Shown one piece after another: positions 10,190-18,724 of a stretch of 23,235 nucleotides of DNA (position 1 is its first letter; every line of letters starts with the position of its first letter). A model generated the notes under the pieces. That model was not told the origin of the DNA and made no database searches. It was given only the letters and a program-made list of their open reading frames with translations. The translations under genes were made by a program, and so were the position numbers. Source of the stretch: Botryllus schlosseri (Eukaryota; Chordata; Ascidiacea; Stolidobranchia; Styelidae); NCBI GenBank assembly GCA_000444245.1, contig ATSW01003610.1, forward strand, positions 1-23,235. Reading direction: 5' to 3'.

Positions 10190-10287
10190 ATTAATTAGCT
10201 AAATAAAACATCAATGTCGTCATAGTCAATTCATGGTCTACTTTGGACGACGTCACAAAGATGCGATTTTTTTACACAACTCATAAC
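10190..10287 (+). repeat. left copy of a ~100-bp direct repeat
   Basis: This sequence, from TAATTAGCTAAATAAAACATC to the TTTTTTTACACAACTC end, recurs with about 90% identity at 10800-10893. Shared text includes GTCGTCATAGTCAATTCATGG and GTCACAAAGATGCGATTTTT. The two copies are separated only by the 508-bp MITE, so they were probably adjacent before it arrived. Confidence 0.85.
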
Positions 10288-10795
10288 TAGGGCTGGGCGC
10301 AATGATTCGAGTACTCGAAACTGAATCGAGTATTAATTTTAATGATTCGAGTCGAGTAGTAAAATACAATTTTTCGAGTACTGAAATTACACGCTCCTCG
10401 TCACTGAAAGATAATTTATCAACGAGAATTACAGTTTCGATACCAATTTTCACTGTGGAGGCCCTGAAACCTGGATTGCTCGTATCGTGGCGTACGAAAC
10501 ATAGTAGAAAGCTACGTATGTTACTGGAAATAGCACATTTCNGAAGTCATGATCATCCCACAACATNGTCACCAGGTGCNATGAAATCGGTATGGTCGAA
10601 AAATACCAAAGTATCTTTTATGAGATGGANAACAGGCATTATATTCTTTGTTGTTACATAAAATATACATATTTGAACTTTGACATATTACATTCGTTTA
10701 TGACGTCATAATGACTGATATTCGACTACTCGACTCGAAGCATATTACGTGATTCAGAATCGAATCACTCATGTACTCGATTTTGCCCAGCCCTA
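10288..10795. mobile_element. 508-bp hAT-type MITE between direct repeats
   Basis: Inverted ends TAGGGCTGGGC (10288) and GCCCAGCCCTA (to 10795) are flanked by octamers CTCATAAC and CTAGTAAC (six of eight identical), consistent with an aged 8-bp hAT duplication. Both subterminal zones carry many GATTCGAGTACTCGA-type repeats. The open stretch at 10302-10661 contains ambiguous bases and has no motif; I regard it as incidental. Confidence 0.82.
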
Positions 10796-10893
10796 CTAGT
10801 AACTAATTAGTTGATAAAACATCAACGTCGTCATAGTCAATTCATGGTCTACTTTACACCACGTCACAAAGATGCGATTTTTTTACACAACTA
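10796..10893 (+). repeat. right copy of the ~100-bp direct repeat
   Basis: Runs from TAACTAATTAGTTGATAAAAC to the TTTTTTTACACAACTAG end, mirroring 10190-10287 in the same orientation. The MITE lies at the junction between the copies. Confidence 0.85.
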
Positions 10894-11172
10894 GTAGTAA
10901 CCTGCAACTCGTTTCGGACATATAATATTGAGTTTGCGGAGCTGTTCTCCGATTAGTTGATATCATTATCGATGTAGTGGAGTAATTTGGCTACTATATA
11001 ATTTATTTACTGCGTTCACCAATATAATTGACAACCTTTGTTACTAGTAACTTTCAAAGAGTAAGCTAAGTCTCGTTTCAGACAGATCGTAAATGACAAA
11101 GTTGCGGAATTTTTATCATGTTTGTTCCATATTATTANTGAAACAGTGAAATCATTGACTGAACACGTCGGA

Positions 11173-12945
11173 ATGGAAATATCGTTGTGGCGTATGTTCT
11201 TCAGACACGATAGACAAAACGTACATCCAATGTGACGAGTGCTTTCAGTGCACGCATTTTTCCTGCCTAAAAAATTGTGACAGAAGCTAATAAGAGGCTG
11301 TGGGAAAGGCAAGATTTTTATTGTAAAAAGTGCAGTTTCAATGGGGATGAGTACGACGTGGAGAAAGTGCTCAACAGAAGCGACAGAAATGTCACTGGAA
11401 GGAACTGTCTACACACAGTGGCAACCAGGGAGGAGATGTTAATGAATATTCACGATGTACGGCTTATCTCAGAATTTTCTATTCCTTCCACTCAAGTAGG
11501 CACAGAAGATGCGGTATTTCTCCACGTGTGCTGCTGCGTTATATTCACCTCGGTCGTCAAACCCTGATTGTAACTGTTTCTACAGAGCACTCTATTTGCG
11601 TTTATATGGCTCTGAGAAATTCCACTTGCGTCTTGAGGCTGGCTACAACTTTAGAAATTCTGTAAAATAGTAGTAAGTATATCGATTGAGATTTTGACTC
11701 CACCTTACAGAGAAATTCTTCGTTCAGCCNGTGTACACAATGCTAATGACAGATCCAGATTTGAAAACCAAACAGCCAATTAATCAACAGCAAATTCGAG
11801 ACCAGAAAAAAATACAGAAGGCAAAAGAGTTTAAATCAAAGTTGTCAGCAGAACAGGAAATGAGGTATCGGACGACTATCAGCAAGTATTTGGCATGATT
11901 AGCAATCGCCCCTATGTACAATCTTGTGCTATAGACAAGGACGAACGTTCTGCGCTACTCTGTACATACCAGAACAAATTGCCGATGTTAAACGATTCTG
12001 TTTTACTGGGGATACTCCGCTGTCAGTCGATAAAATATATAATCTTGGGAAAATATACGTAGCAGTGATGGTGTTTAAAAATCTGAGCATAATGAAAAGA
12101 GGGGCCAATCTCCTATATTCCTGGGCCCAACATTCCTACATACGAAATCGTGCAGGTCATCATTTTCTATATTTGCTAGCAAGTTGCAAAAAAGGAGTTT
12201 CCAGATGCAGATAATTTAATAATTGGAACCGACGACGAGCGGGCAATGTATAATGGCTTTTTGGATGGCCTGCCAGGTGCTTGCCACATTCTCTGCTATA
12301 GCCACATGAAAAAAAATATTCCTGATCATTTGATAAAGAAAGATCGGGACAAATGAAACAATTCGAAGAACAATAATAGAAAAATTTTTCTGATTGATGA
12401 AATCATCCAGCCTTGCATCTTTGTCGTCAGCGGAAGACGCAATGAGGAAGTACTGCAGGGAAAACTGCCCACAGACACTTCCATACTTCGATTCACTCCT
12501 CGCCAGGGCTCGCGGCAAGGTTTGGGCGTCAAATATAATATTGGACCGACAATCGAATTCCGAAGNACTGTATACAAATAATAATTGTGAAACTGCGAAT
12601 TTTATGATCAAGGTACAGACACAATGGCACAAATGTAAATTAACTAAATTGATTGATCTTCTCCACAAAATGGTCACGACCATGTATTTGGACGTTCAGA
12701 GAGCATTTTACGATCATGGCATGTATCGACTGAAGGAACAGTATCTAAAATATGAAACAAATTTATACGAATGGGATAATAAGTCGGAAAAGGAAAAACA
12801 AAAGGCATTTACTAAGNTTCTTGCGGAACCAATATTGGCCGTGAACGCTCTGCATGTTTCATCCGATGGGAAGCTACGCGTCACGGGTCCTAATAAGAAT
12901 GCCGGATCAAAACCCGGCCGCAGCTGCAGAAAGAGAAGAAAATAG
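11173..12945 (+). pseudogene. decayed MULE-type transposase with PHD finger and OTU-like segment
   Basis: Plus-strand pieces in order. (1) 11180-11284 reads YRCGVCSSDTIDKTYIQCDE followed by C-x2-C-T-HFSC; with FYCKKC in the next frame at about 11311-11328 this gives the C4HC3 spacing of a PHD finger. (2) 11560-11668 reads PDCNCFYRALYLRLYGSEKF, the NCFYRAL...LYG pattern of OTU or vertnin-like domains. (3) 11924-12390 reads YIPEQIADVKRFCFTGDTPL, DKIYNLGKIYVAV and, in another frame, NLIIGTDDERAMYNGF with CYSHMKKNI, which is the MULE transposase core (catalytic-type D in GTDDE). (4) 12394-12945 reads LYTNNNCETANFMIK, QRAFYDHGMYRL and a basic tail ending SCRKRRK. Several frame changes and stops make it inactive. 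A GT...AG pair at 11673-11710 could be a tiny intron but is doubtful. Element ends were not found. Confidence 0.75.
12394..12945 (+). CDS. C-terminal open segment of the MULE transposase
   Basis: The best preserved block of the MULE relic: about 183 codons without a stop. It contains MRKYCRENCPQTLPYFDSLL, the LYTNNNCETANFMIKVQTQW motif typical of the region after the MULE catalytic core, and QRAFYDHGMYRLKEQYLKYE. It ends with a lysine/arginine-rich tail that may act as a nuclear-localisation signal. Two ambiguous bases (12566, 12817) leave two codons undefined. Because the preceding core is frame-shifted, this is probably part of a pseudogene rather than a separate gene. Confidence 0.6.
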   Translation: MMKSSSLASLSSAEDAMRKYCRENCPQTLPYFDSLLARARGKVWASNIILDRQSNSEXLYTNNNCETANFMIKVQTQWHKCKLTKLIDLLHKMVTTMYLDVQRAFYDHGMYRLKEQYLKYETNLYEWDNKSEKEKQKAFTKXLAEPILAVNALHVSSDGKLRVTGPNKNAGSKPGRSCRKRRK

Positions 12946-12959
12946 GAATTTTCAATTGA

Positions 12960-13675
12960 TATCATTTTAAGGTTTATATTTTTTGCTTATAATTGATATG
13001 TTCAGGCCTTTTCGGAATCAGCATTCCGTGGCAGCATTCTCTCAAGCATCTCTCGTTTGCTTCGACACTTCAATTCCTGTGATTAGAATAGCAACAACTA
13101 TAGTTACTGACTGACCGACGTGTAGCATACCGTATGCACAACCACAGTTATAAAATATTATCTATAGGCCTACAACACAATATTGGGAGTCGACAGCATA
13201 AGAGAACAATGTTTTTCAACTTAGTTTCTAATTAGAATTACATAATAGCATTGGCCATAAATATCTATATCTACACAACAAAGAAGCTACAATTAGGCTT
13301 ATAGGAAATATCAAATCGTAAAAATCTGACTTACCCAATAAGACCCTACTCCTCTACGCGCTAGAGTCGATCTCGCTCCACGCATCATAATCATTGGCCC
13401 ACTTGTATGGCTTACGACCATACCACGTTGAACACACCCGACCTCCCCCGCTGTCTAATCAAAATACATATCACACGGCAGTGGTGGTGGTACAGAAATT
13501 ATGCTTGCATAGTATTCGGTATTAGGTAGGAATGATCGATAAGACCGTGAAGGTCATCTAGTCTGATCAGACCAGCATCAAACAGGTACACTTGACTCTA
13601 AACAGTCTGCCATATTTACTAAACTCAGTGGACGCAAACGAAGCACTATGACATTGCGCCTAGCATGCGAAATGG
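12960..13675. other. unassigned stretch after the MULE relic
   Basis: About 700 bases of AT-rich sequence with no coding signature. It may include the 3' terminal part of the MULE element, but no inverted counterpart of the left flank was found. A 12-bp palindrome (GTCTGATCAGAC) lies at 13561-13572. Confidence 0.4.
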
Positions 13676-13966
13676 AGAGATAGCGCAGTGGTAGAAACCG
13701 CGGCTTCAACACCAATGGGTGCGGGTTAGAGTCCGTCCGAGGTCGACTTCAGAATTCCGATACCTCAGTCATTGAGGTTTACCTGCGCGATACCGGATTA
13801 CTCTAAAACTTGAACACACCACGAAAACACTCCAGAGTCCAGACTTGATACCTGAGCACCAGAACAATGTGGGAGAGTGATACCTGCGTTGATACCTGCG
13901 TGAACTGCGTATATCCACAGGGCCTCGTCGATGCGCATTCGAAATATCCTTTAGTTAAAGTAAAGT
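13676..13966 (+). mobile_element. tRNA-derived SINE within Gypsy A
   Basis: A tRNA-like head contains box A (TAGCGCAGTGGTAGA, about 13680-13695) and box B (GGGTTAGAGTCC, about 13724-13735), the internal polymerase III promoter. A body of about 200 bases follows, ending in a short reiterated tail (AGTTAAAGTAAAGTAA, about 13952-13967). Gypsy integrase reading begins immediately after the tail, so the SINE sits inside the retroelement. Head and body differ from the SINE at 1.0-1.3 kb. No duplications were resolved. Confidence 0.7.
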
Positions 13967-13967
13967 A

Positions 13968-14560
13968 ATGAATATCGGTTCTACCACAACCTCGTGTGTA
14001 GTCAACGCTTTGAGGGAAGTCTTCTCTATTGAAGGTTTGCCCGTAACAATTGTCACGGATGGTGGACCGCAATTCACATCGGATGAATTCGATACGTTTT
14101 GTTCTAATTTGGCAATCAGCCATATCGTATCACCGTGTTTTCACCCTGCCTAGAACGGGGAAGCGGAGCGTTTCGTCCAGACTTTAAAAGCTGGATTAAT
14201 AAAAAATTGCGACGGGCGAAAAGATCTCAACTTCGCGCTCCAAACACTTCTCGCTACGTACGGATGTGCACCGCACCCGGGCATAGACTGGAAAACGTCT
14301 GCAGAGATTTTACATGGTCGACAGCCGCGCAATTTGTTAAGTTTGTGCTCGCCCTTCGACAAATCGAAACCCGTTACGCCTGGACAAGCAGTCACTCATT
14401 TCGAGATTGGTTCCTCGGTTTACGCTCACAGTTACCGAAGCGGATCAAAGTGGGTTGCTGGCATTATAGAATGTAAACGTGGAATGGCAGCGACCGATTT
14501 TGCAGCTTCGTTCCGCTTCACTGAAGCTTTACTCAGACTTATTTTACGACAGCTACAGTA
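13968..14560 (+). pseudogene. integrase portion of Gypsy A
   Basis: Reading begins SCVVNALREVFSIEGLPVTI, then VTDGGPQFTSDEF, the second catalytic-acid motif of Ty3/Gypsy integrases. Downstream text in nearby frames fits the integrase C-terminal region of K02A2.6-type pol. The family enzyme inserts the DNA copy into host chromosomes. This copy is a fossil and its end runs into the inverted duplication starting near 14462. Confidence 0.8.
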
Positions 14561-14680
14561 GGATTTATGGCAATCCAAAAGTTGTCTTCCAGAGCTCAGA
14601 ACTTACTGAATCTGGTCTTGATCGAAAGCTACTGTCGCACTGATTCCGAAAATATCAATCAAAATACGATCAGGCTCCGT
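14462..14680 (+). repeat. left arm of an inverted duplication
   Basis: About 215 bases, including GAATGTAAACGTGGAATGGC and AGAGCTCAGAACTTACTGAA, recur in reverse complement at 14840-15057 with roughly 90% identity by eye. The arms are separated by about 160 bases. Both lie in the 3' coding part of Gypsy A. Confidence 0.85.
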
Positions 14681-14839
14681 ACTTAGATGATAAATCACCC
14701 TCAACATCTAAAATCTGCATTGTTCAGAACAATCGGATGAACGCAAAACAATGACCACAACAATGACCCATTGCGGCTCTTCGATTGTTCGGAAAATGCC
14801 GATAATTCAGACTTGAAGGGCGAATTCTAAGCGGCCCAG

Positions 14840-15057
14840 TGCCTGATCATATTTTCATTTACATTTTCGGAGTCAGTGTGACAGTAGCTTTCGATCAATA
14901 CCAGATTCAGGTAATTCTGCGCTCTGGAAGACGACTTTTGGATTACCATAAATCCTACACAGTATCTGCCGTAAAATATGTCTGAGTAAAGCCTCAGTGA
15001 AGCGGAACGAAGCTGCAAAATCGGTCGCTGCCATTCCACGTTTACATTCTATACTGG
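14840..15057 (-). repeat. right arm of the inverted duplication
   Basis: Reverse-complement counterpart of 14462-14680. Distal to this arm, plus-strand pol C-terminal text (ASPARTSGRRYPVRNRKQTH) continues to about 15285, so the normal gene order resumes after it. Confidence 0.85.
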
Positions 15058-15304
15058 CAACGTGACGGAAATACTTGGCCGTGTGTTGGGTATTGGAGGA
15101 GGCACAAAAACCAACTCCAACCACGCTTGATTTCAGCTGGCAATGATACGCCTCAACAGTCCCAAGCTGAACAACCATTGGTCATTAATAGGGCACAACG
15201 TCCTGCAGCTAGTCCTGCTCGTACGTCGGGTAGACGTTACCCCGTTAGAAATAGAAAACAAACACATTTCTATCGGCCGACGTGAATCACCTTGTACCCT
15301 TTAA

Positions 15305-15319
15305 CTTACAGGGGAGGAC
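15305..15319 (+). promoter_or_regulatory. polypurine tract of Gypsy A
   Basis: AGGGGAGGAC lies directly before the 3' LTR start (TGTTATG at 15320). A purine run here is the expected plus-strand DNA primer site of an LTR element. Confidence 0.75.
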
Positions 15320-15573
15320 TGTTATGTTCGTGTATTTACGTTGGTATCGTTTTACTCTGTTTGCATAGGACTAATAATTAGCGCCAATCATTATTTCCTC
15401 GTGTGCCTTGCGTTATATTTATACCATGTGGTCTGCCATTTACTGGTCTTTCGTTTAACTGGACTCTGGATCGTGTCGCCTGTCTTAACGTTATTCTGCT
15501 GTTTANTATACTNATTTCATATTGCAATCTCGTCGTATTGAGTTATTGTTCAAACAAGATCAAGAACATAACA
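15320..15573 (+). repeat. 3' LTR of Gypsy A
   Basis: 254 bp from TGTTATG to CATAACA, the two ends forming a 7-bp inverted repeat. It aligns along its whole length with 6334-6587 and is followed by the target duplication CTATA (15574-15578). Confidence 0.93.
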
Positions 15574-15578
15574 CTATA

Positions 15579-16076
15579 AACGACAGAATGATGCGTTCAG
15601 CGACAAATATGCACTTTGCAATGTGAAAGGCTCAATAATGGACACTCATGACATACGAAGAGATTAATAAGCCTTCAGCGTAACTAATACAAGTGATGAC
15701 GAAAAAGACAAGGGAGTATAACGGTAATTGTCCATCTTAATTACGGGTGACAACACAAAATTATTCAAGTGACGTGGGGTACGAATAATACGGCCACCGG
15801 CATATTAACAAAGCCAATCGGTTGAGGCGTCGTTATTCGTTCGATTTGGTAAAACATTTCAGTGCGGATCAAAACTTGATGTGGACAGAATAAACTGGAT
15901 CGAGTGATGTACGGTGCGATTATCATTTCAAAAACACGTGTGCTTAATTGTATAATCGTTTGGGACGTGTGATTTTGAATTCGAATTGAAGTTATCTGGG
16001 ATCTGTGCAACCCAGAGAAAGAGCGTTTGAATATACTGGCCTACAGGGATATCTAGACTACGGGATTGATAACTAG
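15579..16076. other. unassigned stretch after Gypsy A
   Basis: No coding family is recognised. The segment 16044-16074 is nearly identical (30 of 31 positions, one gap) to the reverse complement of 20467-20496 in the P-element relic, so at least part of this stretch belongs to a dispersed repeat. Confidence 0.45.
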
Positions 16077-16592
16077 TCACGTGACCGCGTACTCAATTGA
16101 CGGAATGAGGGCATTCTTGTCAAACAGGAGTTGAGGTGAAGGAATATCGTTGCGCTCGCAGTTAAAATTGTGTGCGTTGTTATTTGTCAATTCAGGGATA
16201 TATACTGTTCGCCAGGCATCTACTAGATAAGTTAGGGACGATCGTACATCGAAGTTAGCTGGCAAACTGTTTTATAAATCTCGTGCGAAAGGTCGATGAC
16301 GATCGCGTTTGAGCAGTGCCGGTACTAATTCTAATTGTAATTGCAGGTTTGCTTTCATCGCTAACTGCGTCGTTACTATTGATGCACGGGATGGTCTGAC
16401 CGTAGATCTGTACCAGACGAGGCGATGCCAGCGAAGTCGGCCGATAATTTCTCTACCATCATGTGAGAGATCGTTGCACTTGATTAGTTTCAGAAGGCGT
16501 TGACCCGTTGCATTTAAACTTGCTCGGGGATGATTCACATCTGCGAATCGGTTTTTTGTTGTTGTACAGGTCAGGTACACTGTACTGTACAA
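16077..16592 (-). pseudogene. unidentified minus-strand open stretch
   Basis: Two open segments in one frame (16592-16272 and 16265-16077) are separated by a single stop, giving about 170 codons. The reading includes GREIIGRLRWHRLVWYRSTV, a basic middle (LLKRDRHRPFARDL) and a hydrophilic end. I recognise no domain. The part around 16408-16427 also occurs in inverted orientation at 18730-18749, which argues that the stretch is repeat-derived rather than a host exon. Confidence 0.25.
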
Positions 16593-16616
16593 TGTACATA
16601 CTACCGTATTATGATC

Positions 16617-16800
16617 AGTGATGGGCGGATAGTGATTTCTGAGAATCCGAATCCATCCGACAGCTCAAAGCTCTGATGAGCAATCCTTCCGAATACGAAC
16701 AATCTCATCCAAATACCCATGCAAATCCGAAAAATCTTGTCCATAATCCAGAAAATCCGAACAGAATAAATATTCCGAAGAATCCCAATTGTGCAGCGGA
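16617..16800 (+). mobile_element. single-ended hAT-like terminus with AATCCGAA repeats
   Basis: CAGTGATGGGCGGATAG at 16617 has the form of a hAT terminus. It is followed by at least five degenerate copies of AATCCGAA between about 16645 and 16790 (for example GAATCCGAATCC, CAAATCCGAAAAA, GAAAATCCGAAC, ATTCCGAAGAATCC), like the subterminal binding repeats of hAT MITEs. No complementary terminus was found downstream. Confidence 0.45.
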
Positions 16801-17140
16801 GCTAGATACATTTAGGGCCTAGAGTTGGCTGGTTTATATTTGCTTGGACCTTTGACAAAAACAACTTTAGAGTGCTACCAGTCCTATAACAAGGGGTACA
16901 CTGTCCATTTTGGTTGTCGAGCTGACGATTTTTTTCTTTCGACTTGAAAGTCAAAAGTTACGTCTGGTCAAAATTATCCGGAAACAAAGTTACAACTAGC
17001 CGAAAATATTCGAAACTAATTCTGCAATATGGTTATGATGTCTGTCCAATGTGTTCATGCTGCAATGTCTTGTCGAATAAAACCTCTGAACCATGGTAGT
17101 ATGGTATTTGTAAGGGTAGGTCAAAAAAGTTGAAGGTAGC
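16801..17140. other. unassigned stretch
   Basis: No gene or repeat boundary is evident. It may be the interior of the hAT-like element that begins at 16617. Confidence 0.35.
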
Positions 17141-17141
17141 A

Positions 17142-17267
17142 CGAGTTTGGACTGCCATGATAGCTGTAGAAGAATATGCGCGTGCTGATGCTACTCGAAG
17201 GTGGTGGGTGCATCCGATTTTGCAACGCCGGCTTACACTGGATAAGTGGAGCGGCTCAATAATTTAG
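17142..17267 (+). pseudogene. PIF/Harbinger transposase scrap
   Basis: Plus-strand reading gives MIAVEEYARADATRRWWVHP followed by ILQRR, then runs to a stop at about 17265. The R-x-WWVHPIL pattern is characteristic of the N-terminal region of HARBI1-like nucleases from PIF/Harbinger elements. Nothing of the DDE core follows; a hAT element lies 240 bases downstream. The call rests on one short motif. Confidence 0.4.
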
Positions 17268-17404
17268 TACTACATCGCAGTAATTCGTTTCGCAATGCCT
17301 CGCCAGAAGGTCCGTCCGCCAAACGGCTTGAGCAAAAGTGACGCTATTCAAGTCTCGACACTGGTTTATATATGGATACGCATGAGCGCATCTCTCACTT
17401 CTCT

Positions 17405-17460
17405 CATCGCCGGCGATGTCGCCGAGTTAATTGACACTGTCAATTAGAATCGGCGGCGAT
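17405..17460. repeat. imperfect hairpin
   Basis: TCGCCGAGTTAATTGACA is followed by CTGTCAATTAGAATCGGCGG, an imperfect inverted repeat centred near 17433. It lies in a stretch rich in CGCCGGCGAT/CGGCCGAT motifs just left of the hAT insertion. Confidence 0.5.
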
Positions 17461-17501
17461 TCGGCCGATGGCAGCGATGATAAAACAAACACTAACGCTC
17501 C

Positions 17502-17509
17502 GCCGACAT
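17502..17509. repeat. left target-site duplication GCCGACAT
   Basis: Directly precedes the CAGTGGTGCCACTC terminus and is repeated exactly at 18725-18732. Confidence 0.93.
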
Positions 17510-18724
17510 CAGTGGTGCCACTCCTAGTGTTTTAACACTAGATCTAGTGTTTTTTCGGTCGTCCTAGTGTTCTAGTGTTTTTTTCGCCAAATTTTGCTAA
17601 TCTAGTGTTTTTCTGCAATTATGCGAATGATGAATATTCTAACGTTAGACGACTTAATTATACGCTAAATTTATCGCTAATGAGGCGATTTGGTGCCTCT
17701 GGCTGTGTTTGATTTCAACAATTCCATGTGGTGGTGCAGTAACACGCAATTATTACGTAACAGGGTGCGCTGTGAATCCGTACTTAAGAGCGAAAGTCTG
17801 AACAAATGTAGAGCGATTTCGCTCTGATGCTCTGTCGTTTCTTGTTGAACTCAGTCTGCAGATTCGGGCAAGATTTACATTTGCCGAGACAGACATACAG
17901 TTTTACTGAACAAAATTGCAATAAAAATATAATTCATGCTGCAGCAATACGATACTTCAGGATTCCCGCGGATCATCCCGCCAGCTTCATTGATGGAGTG
18001 CTAATTAAGCATTGTTCAATTCGAGTCTCGCGTCATCAATAAATATTGAAAATTGTAAGCGGGCCGAATAATATTAAGAAGAAGAATAGTAAAATCAATC
18101 ATTCCTCTAGCTGTGCAATTTCCCTCTGTGATATTAATTATATGATGAACTTGAACTTTGGCAAAATCGCAAAATGAGCTGCAGTTTATCAGTCAATGCC
18201 CTCCAACAGAATTTTTGCAAAAATTGAAATCTGTGTACAATGGATTCGGTGAATCAAAATCCCATTTACTGGGGAAGCTCATGACGAATCTCTTGGCATT
18301 GCCAAATTCCACTGCATTCGTGGAATTGAAGTATGCTGCACATGGAAACCTCCCCATTGTTTGGTTGGAGATATGCGGTAGTGAGCAAGATGCCCCACAA
18401 AATATACTTATGTTTGATAGATAGTGTACAATCGAAAGATAATTTTTATGATGCGGCACAATTCGGAAGCGACAAATTTGATTTTTTGCGCTGTTGAATT
18501 CGTTTCATTAATTTTCGTTGAATAATCATGCAGTATATCATTCATATGTATCGAATTCATGTGTGGAACACTTCTTATTTGTAGATATGTACCTTGGTCA
18601 TCATGATTACTTGGCAAGGGCAAATTTTTCCTGCAATTTACTAATCTAGTGTTTTTTTCGCCAATCTAGTGTTTTTTCACGACATAATCTTGTGTTTTTT
18701 CGGGAACCTAGAGTGGCAACACTG
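17510..18724 (+). mobile_element. hAT deletion derivative with perfect target duplication
   Basis: A 1,215-bp element with ends CAGTGGTGCCACTC (17510) and GAGTGGCAACACTG (to 18724), inverted with two mismatches, and a perfect 8-bp duplication GCCGACAT. Both ends carry repeated CTAGTGTTTTTT motifs: about five on the left (17524-17612) and about three on the right (18643-18700). They lie in the same orientation at both ends, not inverted. The interior keeps only a C-terminal transposase trace (18158-18424), so the copy cannot move itself. The intact duplication suggests a fairly recent insertion. Confidence 0.92.
18158..18424 (+). pseudogene. hAT transposase C-terminal remnant
   Basis: Open for 88 codons. 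The middle reads LLGKLMTNLLALPNSTAFVE, corresponding to the hAT dimerisation region (family pattern: ...LLALPHSSAxVERxFS...). The residues after FVE diverge (LKYAAHGNLPIVWLEICGSE), so the RxFS part is lost. It lies in the right half of the 17510-18724 element, as expected for the 3' end of its transposase gene. No catalytic part is present. Confidence 0.6.

Larger units (their letters stand above)
6334..15573 (+). mobile_element. Ty3/Gypsy LTR retroelement A, old and broken
   Basis: A 9,240-bp interval bounded by two 254-bp LTRs and by the 5-bp duplication CTATA (6329-6333 and 15574-15578). Parts seen in order on the plus strand are the 5' LTR, a primer-binding site, gag with a zinc-knuckle region, a protease region, a segment preceding integrase, an integrase portion, a pol C-terminus and a polypurine tract before the 3' LTR. 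The protein pieces resemble K02A2.6-type Gypsy elements of invertebrates. The LTRs differ at about 6% of positions by eye, so the copy is moderately old. It is clearly broken, with at least half a dozen lesions, and much of its length is later insertions: hAT-like MITEs, a MULE relic and a SINE. Confidence 0.92.

Noticed and set aside
10302-10661. 119-codon open stretch as a gene
   Set aside because: Lies wholly in the 508-bp MITE, begins in its subterminal repeats and includes ambiguous bases.
11673-11710. 38-bp GTAAGT...ACAG intron in the MULE gene
   Set aside because: Splice-like ends are present, but a stop codon precedes it and it is very short. Mentioned only as doubtful.
12216-12683. 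155-codon minus-strand frame
   Set aside because: It is the antisense shadow of the well-supported MULE C-terminal block.
13561-13572. GTCTGATCAGAC palindrome as a regulatory operator
   Set aside because: A 12-bp palindrome alone is expected by chance at this scale, and nothing nearby needs such a site.
13680-13750. tRNA gene on the plus strand
   Set aside because: Only the promoter boxes are tRNA-like. The anticodon arm and acceptor pairing are not convincing, and a SINE body follows.
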